Of a stretch of DNA of 42,092 bases, positions 8,064 through 15,133 are shown piece by piece. Positions within the stretch are counted from its first letter, which is position 1, and every line of letters begins with the position of its first letter. The DNA is from Nanobdellota archaeon (lineage in GTDB: Archaea; Nanobdellota; Nanobdellia; Pacearchaeales; GW2011-AR1): contig JAUWPB010000007.1 of assembly GCA_030611805.1 (NCBI GenBank), forward strand, positions 1-42,092. Direction: 5' to 3'. The notes beneath the pieces are model-generated. The model did not search any database. It was not told the origin of the DNA and was given only the letters and a program-made list of their open reading frames with translations. The translations under genes and the position numbers were made by a program.

Positions 8064-8651
8064 ATGATTTTGAATTCCATTAAAAAAGAACCTTTTTTAG
8101 AATATTTTCAAATAATTGATGATTGTGCCAAAAATGAAGAAAAGTCAGTTATTTATAACAGCTCTCCATTCAATATAGTTTATCTTTTACAGACCTTTTT
8201 CTTAAATGCCAAATCTAATGTGGACATTTTTACAAAAGATTTTCCTGATTTTTTTCAGAGTGAAGATTTAGCCGATGCAGCAGAAGTATTTTTATCAGAG
8301 GGTCTTCTCCCAGATGCATTAAATGAACATAAAATAAGAATCGCATATCAATCTGATTTATCTGAAAAAAGGGTTTTATTGGAAAATAAATTTTTAGAGA
8401 GATTAGTTTTTAATCCAAGACATAGTTCTCAAATAGAAATTTATAATGCAAATAACTTGGATATTTCTGGAGGAGGCGTACTTAATTTTCAAATAGCTGA
8501 TTCTAAATTTTTTAGGTATGATTTTTGCCATCCTCTGGGACCAACAGCAGATTTTGGTGATAAAAAAAATGTAAGAAAATTACAAGGTTTCTTTAATTGG
8601 ATTGTTTCTTCATCAAAACAATTGGATCTTAGTTCTTATTGCACTAATTAA
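8064..8651 (+). CDS. Hypothetical protein, possibly inactive PLD-like C-terminal domain
   Basis: A TATA-like TTTAAATA about 25 nt upstream of ATG 8064 supports this start and a nearly leaderless transcript. The 195-residue soluble protein lacks a signal peptide. Its C-terminal third (FQIADSKFFRYDF ... ADFGDKKNVRKLQGFFNWIV) resembles the effector-sensing tail of some PLD-like or TrmB-associated domains, where a D-x-x-x-x-R strand is followed by F-(N/G)-D and a helix. The catalytic HxK motif is absent. I cannot assign a function; the resemblance is weak and from memory of the pattern only. Confidence 0.5.
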   Translation: MILNSIKKEPFLEYFQIIDDCAKNEEKSVIYNSSPFNIVYLLQTFFLNAKSNVDIFTKDFPDFFQSEDLADAAEVFLSEGLLPDALNEHKIRIAYQSDLSEKRVLLENKFLERLVFNPRHSSQIEIYNANNLDISGGGVLNFQIADSKFFRYDFCHPLGPTADFGDKKNVRKLQGFFNWIVSSSKQLDLSSYCTN

Positions 8652-8652
8652 T

Positions 8653-8937
8653 TTAATCTGTATTTCTGTTAAAATCATCTTGGTCTATAGTCTGCTTTCC
8701 AATTTCTTTGTTACAACTTCTGCAATACAGACTTATTCCATTAATAATTCCAGAGGATTTTTCTTTAGGTTCTCCTAGAATATATGTCTGTTCATGAAAA
8801 CAGAGGTAAGCCTTTTCATCACATTTCTCACATTCATAAAAAGGTGTTCCCATAATCTGGTTTCCATTTACTTTCACAAATTTATGTTTATGCCCATCTT
8901 CAGAAGGAATTGCTTCAAGACTTCTGTACTTTTTCAT
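8653..8937 (-). CDS. Small double zinc-ribbon protein
   Basis: The 94-residue protein has two CxxC knuckles: YECEKCDE near 34-41 and LYCRSCNKE near 70-78, with an extra Cys and His in LCFHEQTY. This suggests one or two zinc ribbons, often found in small nucleic-acid-binding or adaptor proteins. It is convergent with the gene at 8064 (one base between stops). No named family is recognised. Confidence 0.6.
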   Translation of the reverse strand: MKKYRSLEAIPSEDGHKHKFVKVNGNQIMGTPFYECEKCDEKAYLCFHEQTYILGEPKEKSSGIINGISLYCRSCNKEIGKQTIDQDDFNRNTD

Positions 8938-8982
8938 TATTCTCTATAGAAAATCAATTTTTAAATTTTTATGTCCAAAAGT

Positions 8983-9168
8983 CTATAGGTCTCTCGCCTG
9001 TAAAGTTCTCCGCTTATTTGCCTTGGCTCTTTCAATCGCATCTTGCAATATCTCTTCAACTTTTCTTTCCATTGCCATGCCAACTTCTTCAGCAACACTT
9101 GAAACAGCATCCTCTTTATCTAATTCCTTCACAACTTTTTTGATATTTGATTTCACAATTAATGTCAT
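8983..9168 (-). CDS. DUF1931-type histone-fold protein
   Basis: The 61-residue protein matches the short archaeal histone-fold family: a start MTLIVKSNIKKVVKE, a central helix (MERKVEEILQDAIERAKANK) and a closing R-x-T-L-Q-A-R-D-L. The motif RAKANxRxT...(A/P)xDL is the family hallmark. Such proteins pair as histone-fold dimers and probably bind DNA. It lies 61 bp from the divergent toxin-antitoxin start region. Identification is by pattern; a role in chromatin is inferred. Confidence 0.75.
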   Translation of the reverse strand: MTLIVKSNIKKVVKELDKEDAVSSVAEEVGMAMERKVEEILQDAIERAKANKRRTLQARDL

Positions 9169-9212
9169 TTTAATTTAAACCAATACCTATTTATTAAAGT
9201 TTTGAAAAGGAA

Positions 9213-9239
9213 AAATTTAAATAGTATACTCTTGTATAC
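9213..9239 (+). promoter_or_regulatory. Promoter and inverted-repeat operator of a toxin-antitoxin module
   Basis: TTTAAATA (9217-9223 region) is followed by two copies of GTATAC (9224-9229 and 9234-9239) separated by TCTT. Together they form a dyad immediately after the TATA box and 13 bases before the antitoxin ATG at 9253. The position suits autorepression by the antitoxin. Confidence 0.5.
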
Positions 9240-9252
9240 ATTAGTAAACAAA

Positions 9253-9489
9253 ATGGAAACAACAATTCGTTTGAATGTCCAAACAAAACAAGATTTGGAT
9301 GGGTTCAAACAATACAAAAATGAAAGTTATAATGAATTAATTAGAAAATTAATTTACATTGTAAAGCTTTGCGAGAATGAGCCACAATTATCCCAGAAAA
9401 CAATCAACGAAATTAAAGAAGCTAGAGAAAGAATTAAGAAAGGCAAGTTCTATACAGAAGCAGAGGCAAAAAAAATCCTCGGTTTATAG
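9253..9489 (+). CDS. Antitoxin of RelE-type module
   Basis: ATG at 9253 is preferred over a TTG at 9202, because the promoter and dyad lie between them. The 78-residue product starts METTIRLNVQTKQDLDGFKQ, a ribbon followed by helices as in RHH antitoxins, and ends in a charged helix (EARERIKKGKFYTEAEAKKILGL) typical of toxin-binding segments in archaeal RelB-like antitoxins. The stop at 9487-9489 is one base before the toxin ATG. Confidence 0.72.
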   Translation: METTIRLNVQTKQDLDGFKQYKNESYNELIRKLIYIVKLCENEPQLSQKTINEIKEARERIKKGKFYTEAEAKKILGL

Positions 9490-9490
9490 A

Positions 9491-9739
9491 ATGTATGAAA
9501 TTCAATTTGATAAAAGAGCATTAGATTTTCTGAATAAATTAGATTATAAAACCAAAAAAAGAATTTGGGATAAATTACAGGAATGCAAACAAAACCCTTT
9601 TCATTATCTAAAACATTTAACGCAAATTACAGGATATAAATTACGAGTTGGAAATTATAGAATTATAGTGGATGTTCAGGAGAAAATAAAAGTTTTGTTG
9701 GTTTTAAAAATTGGGCACAGAAAAAATATTTATGATTAA
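9491..9739 (+). CDS. RelE-type mRNA interferase toxin
   Basis: Starting at ATG 9491, the 82-residue protein begins MYEIQFDKRALDFLNKLDYK and includes YKLRVGNYRIIVDV and KIGHRKNIYD, the classic RelE pattern (K/R-LRxGxYRxxxxV ... xHRxxxY). RelE toxins bind the ribosomal A site and cut mRNA. Codon positions and the one-base gap to the antitoxin fix this start over the longer open frame from 9377, which would overlap the antitoxin by over 100 bases. Confidence 0.85.
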   Translation: MYEIQFDKRALDFLNKLDYKTKKRIWDKLQECKQNPFHYLKHLTQITGYKLRVGNYRIIVDVQEKIKVLLVLKIGHRKNIYD

Positions 9740-9746
9740 TTGCCTT

Positions 9747-9926
9747 TTAAAAATATGTTTTAATTACAATATACCCATCAACAATTAATCCAAGAATTGC
9801 TATTAATAAAATAATAAATCCAACCCAATCTGGAAGTTTTTGTTTTCTTATCATCAAAACTCCCACAACAAATAAAAATGCAAAAACAATCAATCCAAAA
9901 ATATCAAAAAATTCAGCTGACACCAT
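9747..9926 (-). CDS. Small two-helix membrane protein
   Basis: ATG at 9926 immediately follows the stop of the upstream gene (TAA at 9927-9929). The 59-residue product has two hydrophobic helices (IFGLIVFAFLFVVGVLMI and WVGFIILLIAILGLIVDGYI) split by a basic KQKLPDW turn. Similar tiny proteins with a L-P-D-W turn are common in archaea, but their function is unknown. Position suggests it is the last gene of the lysS operon. Confidence 0.6.
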   Translation of the reverse strand: MVSAEFFDIFGLIVFAFLFVVGVLMIRKQKLPDWVGFIILLIAILGLIVDGYIVIKTYF

Positions 9927-10169
9927 TTAATCTAAAATATAGGTCTGCGATTCAATATGTGCACGTCTGCTTCTTTCATCGCATTTTTTTAATTCATTTT
10001 CTGTTGTTTCTTCAAGATTTTTTCTAAAATTCCTGACAACCTCTTCAGAAACTTTTACAGGTTTCATTTGAAGCGAAATAAAAGAAATCATCCCTGTTCC
10101 TTCCACTACTCTTCTTTTAGATTCTTCAAGACCTTTTTCTAAACTATAAATAAATTTTTCATCATCCAT
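9927..10169 (-). CDS. Conserved small hypothetical protein after lysS
   Basis: The 80-residue, charged, helical protein (MDDEKFIYSLEKGLEESKRR...) has no membrane segment and no Cys. The start overlaps the end of lysS by 8 bp, and the next membrane gene abuts its stop, so the three are likely cotranslated. No family recognised. Confidence 0.55.
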   Translation of the reverse strand: MDDEKFIYSLEKGLEESKRRVVEGTGMISFISLQMKPVKVSEEVVRNFRKNLEETTENELKKCDERSRRAHIESQTYILD

Positions 10170-11619
10170 TTTTCTTCTCTTCTGGTTTCATAAATGGAAA
10201 TATAACACACTCTCGAATTGTTTTGTCCATTAAACAGGAAAATAATCTTTCAGAAACTCCAAACCCGCAAGTAGGAGGCATTCCGTATTTTAATGCTTCA
10301 ACAAATTCTTTATCGTGTTCTTGTGCTTCTGTATCTCCGGCTTTTTTCAATTCTGTTTGTCTTTCAAATCTTTTTTCCTGGTCAAGAGGATCATTTAATT
10401 CACTATAACCATTACCAATTTCAGAACCTGCTAAAATTACCTGAAATTGTTCAACTTTTTTGCTGTCTTCCAGCTTTCTTTTTGCTAAAGGGGATATTTC
10501 TACAGGTTGCCCGACTAAAAATCCAGGACCTGAAAGTTTTTTTCTGCAATATTTCCATAAAACATCAATAAGTCTCCATTTATCCACTTTAGAATCATAT
10601 TTTATTTTTAATTCATCTAATTTTTTCTTTAGGTCTTTTTCACTTGCAGAATAAATTTTAATTCCGGTGTATTTTTTAATCATTTTTTCATAATCATAAA
10701 TTTCCCATTTTTTATTTAAATCAATTTGATACCCTGCACTCTTAAATTTTAAAGTTCCTAAAGTTTCTTTTACAATCTTTTTATACATTTCTTCAACAAG
10801 TTTCATTCCATCCTTATAATTTGCGTATGCCCAATAAAATTCCATTTGTGTATAATCCTGCAGGTGTTCTGCATCCATGCCTTCGTTCCTAAATTGCCTC
10901 CCTATTTCAAATGTTTTTTCATAACCTGCAATCATTAATTTTTTTTGCCATAATTCTCCCATGGAAATTCTTAGATAAACATCTGTGTTCAATGCATTGT
11001 GATGCGTGCTAAAAGGAGTTGCAGAAGCCCCTCCTGCAGAATTTTCAAGAACAGGAGTCTCAACTTCTAAGAATCCTTTTTTTAATAAAAAATTTCTAAT
11101 GGTATTCCAGAATTTTGCCTTTTTAATAAACATCTCTTTCACTTCATTATTCATTAAAATATCCAGATATCTTTTTCTTAATTTTTCTTCTTCATTTTGC
11201 AAACCATGCCATTTTTCAGGAAGAGGCAAAATTGATTTTGTTAATAATATAATTTCTTTAACTAAAATTGAAGTTTCTTTTGTTTTTGTTTTAAATATTT
11301 CTCCTTTAACTTCTACAAAATCCCCGGAATCAATATATTTTTTAAAAAAGTCTTTTTTATCCTTCGGGGTTTTACCTTCTTGAAAAACTATTTGGATTTC
11401 CCCTGTTTCATCTTTTAATTTAGCAAAGATAATTTTTCCAATATCTCTTTTTGTCATTAATCTTCCAGCGGTTTTAACATTTTTTCCTATCTTTGTTTTC
11501 AAACATTCAATGCAGGTATTTTTTTTGTTTGATTCAGAAGGATAAGGATTAATTCCTAATTTCTCCAATTCTTTAAGTTTCCTAATTCTCTCATTTATTA
11601 TTTGCTGTTCACGACCCAT
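10162..11619 (-). CDS. lysS: Class II lysyl-tRNA synthetase
   Basis: The 485-residue protein charges tRNA-Lys. The N-terminus has the LysRS signature LGINPYP, an OB-fold anticodon domain follows (about 45-145), then the class II catalytic core: motif 2 in FRNEGMDAEHLQDYTQMEF and motif 3 in GFGVSERLF near the end. An R-x-R-Y-L-D segment (LRKRYLDIL) links the two, as in bacterial LysRS. Most archaea use a class I LysRS, so a class II enzyme suggests past transfer, as seen in several DPANN lineages. The gene ends 8 bp inside the next gene. Length is typical of the family. Confidence 0.9.
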   Translation of the reverse strand: MGREQQIINERIRKLKELEKLGINPYPSESNKKNTCIECLKTKIGKNVKTAGRLMTKRDIGKIIFAKLKDETGEIQIVFQEGKTPKDKKDFFKKYIDSGDFVEVKGEIFKTKTKETSILVKEIILLTKSILPLPEKWHGLQNEEEKLRKRYLDILMNNEVKEMFIKKAKFWNTIRNFLLKKGFLEVETPVLENSAGGASATPFSTHHNALNTDVYLRISMGELWQKKLMIAGYEKTFEIGRQFRNEGMDAEHLQDYTQMEFYWAYANYKDGMKLVEEMYKKIVKETLGTLKFKSAGYQIDLNKKWEIYDYEKMIKKYTGIKIYSASEKDLKKKLDELKIKYDSKVDKWRLIDVLWKYCRKKLSGPGFLVGQPVEISPLAKRKLEDSKKVEQFQVILAGSEIGNGYSELNDPLDQEKRFERQTELKKAGDTEAQEHDKEFVEALKYGMPPTCGFGVSERLFSCLMDKTIRECVIFPFMKPEEKKNG

Positions 11620-11649
11620 TTTAATATTAATAAAACTAGTTTTATATAT

Positions 11650-12075
11650 TTAATCTTTTGCTCCATCAAAATTCTTTTTATATGAAATATATTGATTGAT
11701 TAAACTTCTTGTTGTGTCCAGCAGATGAAGATTCAATGCCTTTTCAATCGTGAACCAACCATGCTCTGAAATTTCTTCGTTGGGAGTAATCTCTGTTTGT
11801 AATGCTTTTGCAAAAAAATCTATGAAAATAAATTTAACTTTTTCGTCTTTAAAATCAGAACTTGGAAGTTTTATTTTTTCTCCAACTCTTTTGATTTCAT
11901 CAAGTTCAATTCCAAGCTCTTCTCTAATCTCTCTTCTTAATGCTTCTTCCTCTGTTTCACCTTTTTTTATTTCTCCTCCAGGAACAATCCAACTATTCCA
12001 TTTAGGAGATTTCATAAGAAATATTTTATCATCTTCATTATAAATTATTGCACCAACACATTTTTTTATCTTCAT
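11650..12075 (-). CDS. Nudix hydrolase
   Basis: The 141-residue protein has a complete Nudix box, GGEIKKGETEEEALRREI followed by REELGI (GX5EX7REUXEEXGU), near residues 33-55. These enzymes hydrolyse nucleoside diphosphate linkages using a metal held by the box Glu residues. The preceding PKWNSWIVPGGE strand is typical of the MutT-like/ADP-ribose group, but the substrate is not predictable. Its start overlaps the stop of the DedA-like gene by 4 bp, so it belongs to the rnhA-dedA-nudix operon. Confidence 0.85.
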   Translation of the reverse strand: MKIKKCVGAIIYNEDDKIFLMKSPKWNSWIVPGGEIKKGETEEEALRREIREELGIELDEIKRVGEKIKLPSSDFKDEKVKFIFIDFFAKALQTEITPNEEISEHGWFTIEKALNLHLLDTTRSLINQYISYKKNFDGAKD

Positions 12076-12728
12076 TTTCTATACTCCCTCTTTATATTAA
12101 AAACAACTGCAACAATCATCCAAAGGATTATAAGACTCATTAAAAATAAAGGACTTTCAAGTTTTTGTTTTGCAACGGTTGAGAAAATTGAAAGCATATA
12201 AGCGAATGCTAATCCATAAGGAATCATAATTATTGGGACATAAATAATCTTTTTTATATTTCCTTTTTCCAAACCTTCGTTAAAAAAATAAAATGCCAAT
12301 AAATTAGGATGTAACATTGAAACAAATAAACCTTTTGTTGCCTTTTTATATTTCATAATTTTTTCTTTATTTTTGAAAGAGATATGTCTTCCCAACCAAT
12401 AATTAATAAAAGCTGTTAAAGTTAAAGTTAGTGCAACAATCATACTGATGTTAAGAAGCGAGATAAACTTTCCATCTGAAAAGAATACTGCAAGAGCTAT
12501 GATAAATGAGCCTGGAAAGTAAAGCCCAAGATAAATAATGCCTTCAAGAAATGTTGCGATAAACAATCCAAAAAACCCAAACTTATTATACAAGTTTTCT
12601 AGAACCATAACAATCTCTGTTGGAGAAGGAATAAAACCCAAGTTCCAAAGAACAAATGCTGTTAAGTAAAATATTAAAGCTGTTAATGGAAGTTTCGGGA
12701 TTCTTTTTATTATTTCTTTTATCTTCAT
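12072..12728 (-). CDS. DedA/VTT-family membrane protein
   Basis: The 218-residue protein has about five hydrophobic segments. It contains FEGIIYLGLYFPGSFII-like DedA features (FLEGIIYLGLYFPGSF near 62-77) with a charged LGRHISFKNKEKIMKY loop after a helix, as in the VTT/SNARE-associated domain. DedA proteins act as proton-dependent transporters or lipid scramblases. The start overlaps the RNase H stop and the end overlaps the Nudix start. Family call is moderately confident; it lacks some of the usual arginines. Confidence 0.65.
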   Translation of the reverse strand: MKIKEIIKRIPKLPLTALIFYLTAFVLWNLGFIPSPTEIVMVLENLYNKFGFFGLFIATFLEGIIYLGLYFPGSFIIALAVFFSDGKFISLLNISMIVALTLTLTAFINYWLGRHISFKNKEKIMKYKKATKGLFVSMLHPNLLAFYFFNEGLEKGNIKKIIYVPIIMIPYGLAFAYMLSIFSTVAKQKLESPLFLMSLIILWMIVAVVFNIKREYRK

Positions 12729-13147
12729 TTTCTATACCTTTTATAACCTGCATTATCCAACTCTTTGTTTAATAATTCGTCGGCAATCTGTTGGAACTTA
12801 TCCCATCTGCTTGTATGCAAATATTTTATCTTCTTAAAATTCTCCTGAAGTTTTTGCACTTTTAAAAAAAGCTCAAGCAACTTCTGATTTTTAACCCTAT
12901 ATTCTCCCAAAAGTTGCTTGACTATTAATTCAGAATCTAAAATACATGTTATTTCGTCTTTAGTATAATTTGAAGCCAGCTCCATTGCTTTTATCAGGGC
13001 TTCGTATTCTGCAATATTGTTTGTGACAAGTTTTCCAATCCTTGCACTATATTTCGTAAGAATCTCTCCGTCCTTTCTCACTATCACTCCAATTGCTCCT
13101 GGTCCAGGATTACCTCTGGCACCTCCATCAGAATTTGTGTATATCAT
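12725..13147 (-). CDS. rnhA: Ribonuclease HI
   Basis: This 140-residue enzyme degrades the RNA strand of RNA-DNA hybrids. All four acidic catalytic positions are visible: D in YTNSDGGARGNPGPG, E in NNIAEYEAL, D in ILDSELIVKQL and a C-terminal D in QIADELLNK. The TSRWDKF segment replaces the usual H-x-x-R/H-x-N strand region. Length fits the short archaeal/bacterial type without the N-terminal hybrid-binding domain. It is the first gene of a minus-strand operon with dedA-like and nudix genes, joined by 4-bp overlaps. Confidence 0.88.
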   Translation of the reverse strand: MIYTNSDGGARGNPGPGAIGVIVRKDGEILTKYSARIGKLVTNNIAEYEALIKAMELASNYTKDEITCILDSELIVKQLLGEYRVKNQKLLELFLKVQKLQENFKKIKYLHTSRWDKFQQIADELLNKELDNAGYKRYRK

Positions 13148-13241
13148 TTAATAAATTATCCCAAAAGGACTTTTTATATTTTTATTGATACTTATTTTTT
13201 ACCCCATATAACTTTTTATACTTAAGAATTGTTTTTTATTT

Positions 13242-13778
13242 ATGAAGAAAATAAAATTTGATATGAATCAATTTCTAATAGAAGCAGAAGAAAAAAGACA
13301 ACAGGAATTAAAAGATTTAAAATCTCGCTCAAAGCCACTTTATGATTTAGTTGTGTCTGAGGATTTTACTGTTCACGACATTATAGGAGAGTCTTATGTG
13401 ACTTCATCTTATCTTACTTTATTTACTCCACTTTCTGAAACAATTCCTGGAGGAATCCCGCCTGTTTGTTCTGGAGGTTTTACCTCAAAATTAGTTCTAA
13501 AAGTCACACCAAATAACCGAGATATTCCTGTTAGAACCCTCAACTTTGACGGTAATTCAGCTGTGAGACCAGGAGATTATATTATTGCAAAAATACCTAA
13601 ATACAAAGAAAAAAAAGTAAGTCTGGGATATTTTGGCAGTTGTTTTAGCCAAGACCGTATTTTTTATTTTGACAGAGATTTTAATCCTGAAGAATTTGCT
13701 ATTGAATTAATTATCCCTTCTGAAAAAGGAAAAAGAACTGATAGGGCGGTTAATTATGAGAATTTTATTAAAAAATAA
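13242..13778 (+). CDS. Hypothetical soluble protein
   Basis: The 178-residue protein begins MKKIKFDMNQFLIEAEEKRQ, with a helical N-terminus followed by a beta-rich region (LTLFTPLSETIPGGIPPVCS; LVLKVTPNNRDIPVRTLNFD; VRPGDYIIAKIPKY). The V-R-P-G-D-Y-I-x-A strand resembles an OB- or SH3-like barrel. No signal peptide. TATA-like TTTTTATACTT lies about 25 nt upstream, suggesting its own promoter. No family recognised. Convergent with acyP. Confidence 0.6.
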   Translation: MKKIKFDMNQFLIEAEEKRQQELKDLKSRSKPLYDLVVSEDFTVHDIIGESYVTSSYLTLFTPLSETIPGGIPPVCSGGFTSKLVLKVTPNNRDIPVRTLNFDGNSAVRPGDYIIAKIPKYKEKKVSLGYFGSCFSQDRIFYFDRDFNPEEFAIELIIPSEKGKRTDRAVNYENFIKK

Positions 13779-13793
13779 ATTTTTCTACCTTTT

Positions 13794-14069
13794 CTATATA
13801 TGTAAAATCTTAAACACTCTAAAATCCTGAAATCTTTCTGGCTTAATCTCAACATTTCTTATCTGCGAGTGTTTTGGTCCCTTTTTACAAAGTTCAATTA
13901 TTTTATTTACATCATCAACATTTCCTTCGGCAAACACCTCAATTCTTCCATCTTCCAGATTCCTGACAAAACCCTTCACATTATAACGCTCAGCATTTTC
14001 TTTAACAAACATTCTAAAAAAAATTCCCTGCACAGTTCCAGTAATATAGAGCCTAACTGATTTTTTCAT
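13794..14069 (-). CDS. acyP: Acylphosphatase
   Basis: The 91-residue protein has the family signatures GTVQGIFFRMF (catalytic Arg in FFR) and GFVRNLEDGRIEVFAEG (catalytic Asn in RN), in the standard beta-alpha-beta order. It hydrolyses acyl phosphates such as 1,3-bisphosphoglycerate or carbamoyl phosphate. Length is typical. It is a single gene, convergent with 13242-13778. Confidence 0.93.
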   Translation of the reverse strand: MKKSVRLYITGTVQGIFFRMFVKENAERYNVKGFVRNLEDGRIEVFAEGNVDDVNKIIELCKKGPKHSQIRNVEIKPERFQDFRVFKILHI

Positions 14070-14159
14070 ATAAGAACTAACAGATAAGGATTATTAAACA
14101 TTTCTTTAGTTTGAAAAGTATTTAAGCAACCAAATTAAATTAAAATTAATTGTTTCTAA

Positions 14160-14948
14160 TCAAAAATCAATTGAGATAGATGAACCAATGACGTTTTCGT
14201 CTTCATAATGTTTTGAATAAAAATCAAATCCTATTCCAAAAAAAGATTTTATATTTCCTGTCCTTAAATTAATTCCCAACATTTTTTTTACAAAGTTATA
14301 AGATGCATTCATTTTTATCTTCTTATAATTGCCTTTTAATCCTGCAGAAAAATCTTCTTTTAATGAATTAGGTTTTGGATATAATGAAGCAGTCAATGCT
14401 ATTTTTAAATCTTTTTCTTTTTTCATCTCCTCAACACTTAATTCTCCTGGACCATAAAAATGCCCTTTATTCTCAGAATTAATCTTGCTATATTCAACAA
14501 CAAAATATCTTGCAACATTTTCCTCAAGGCGTTTTATTCTTTCACCAAAAGGAGTTTGATGAAATGTATCTTTAATAGAACTTGTCAAACTACGCAACAT
14601 TATATCGGCTCTTACAAATTCAATGTCTTCCATCTGATTTTTATAAATAACAGAATCGGTTCTTTCTGATTCTTCAAAATCCGTGAAATAATCATTGCTA
14701 TCTATTAAGACATGTTTATTCTCCAACAATTTTTCAGTGAATGATGTAATTAAAATACTTTTAAGATCCTTTTCTTTATTATTTATTTGGTATATTCCAT
14801 TTCCAAAATTAGAAACAAAAACTTCTTTTGCAATTTGATTATTAGACCGGGAAAAATTCCGAGAATCAGCAGACAATTGACCATTTAGAAAAAACAACAT
14901 AAAAGATGTCAACACAATAAAAACCTTTTTTCTTAATGCTTTTTTCAT
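14160..14948 (-). CDS. Secreted protein with beta-hairpin-rich C-terminus
   Basis: An ATG at 14948 (MKKALRKKVFIVLTSFMLFF) gives a better signal peptide than the ATG at 14957. Cleavage is likely near LSADS. The middle is helical (ADIMLRSLTSSIKDTF; RIKRLEENVARYFVVEY). The last 70 residues alternate polar and hydrophobic residues in short strands (KIKMNASYNF, LGINLRTGN, SFFGIGFDFYSKHYED), ending in ISIDF with a terminal Phe. That pattern recalls bacterial outer-membrane barrels, which is unexpected in a one-membrane archaeon. It may be a transferred gene or an unrelated beta-rich domain. No family recognised. Confidence 0.55.
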   Translation of the reverse strand: MKKALRKKVFIVLTSFMLFFLNGQLSADSRNFSRSNNQIAKEVFVSNFGNGIYQINNKEKDLKSILITSFTEKLLENKHVLIDSNDYFTDFEESERTDSVIYKNQMEDIEFVRADIMLRSLTSSIKDTFHQTPFGERIKRLEENVARYFVVEYSKINSENKGHFYGPGELSVEEMKKEKDLKIALTASLYPKPNSLKEDFSAGLKGNYKKIKMNASYNFVKKMLGINLRTGNIKSFFGIGFDFYSKHYEDENVIGSSISIDF

Positions 14949-15118
14949 TTTTAGCACTTGTTTATTTCAAAGAAATCTTTTTCATTTTTAAAGAAATTGG
15001 TAATAGAAAATATATTTTTATTTCGCCACAATAACCTTGAAAATTCTTCCTTCCCTTTTACCCAGTAGAAAACATAAATTATTTATACTCTTGCTTGTTT
15101 TTATTCCAATATAGTTAT

Positions 15119-15126
15119 AAGGAGGT
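15119..15126 (+). promoter_or_regulatory. Strong Shine-Dalgarno of the subtilisin gene
   Basis: AAGGAGGT lies 7 bases before ATG 15134 and fixes that start. Most other genes here lack such a site, so this gene stands out. A TATA-like TTATTTATA lies near 15077-15085. Confidence 0.7.
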
Positions 15127-15133
15127 AAATGAT

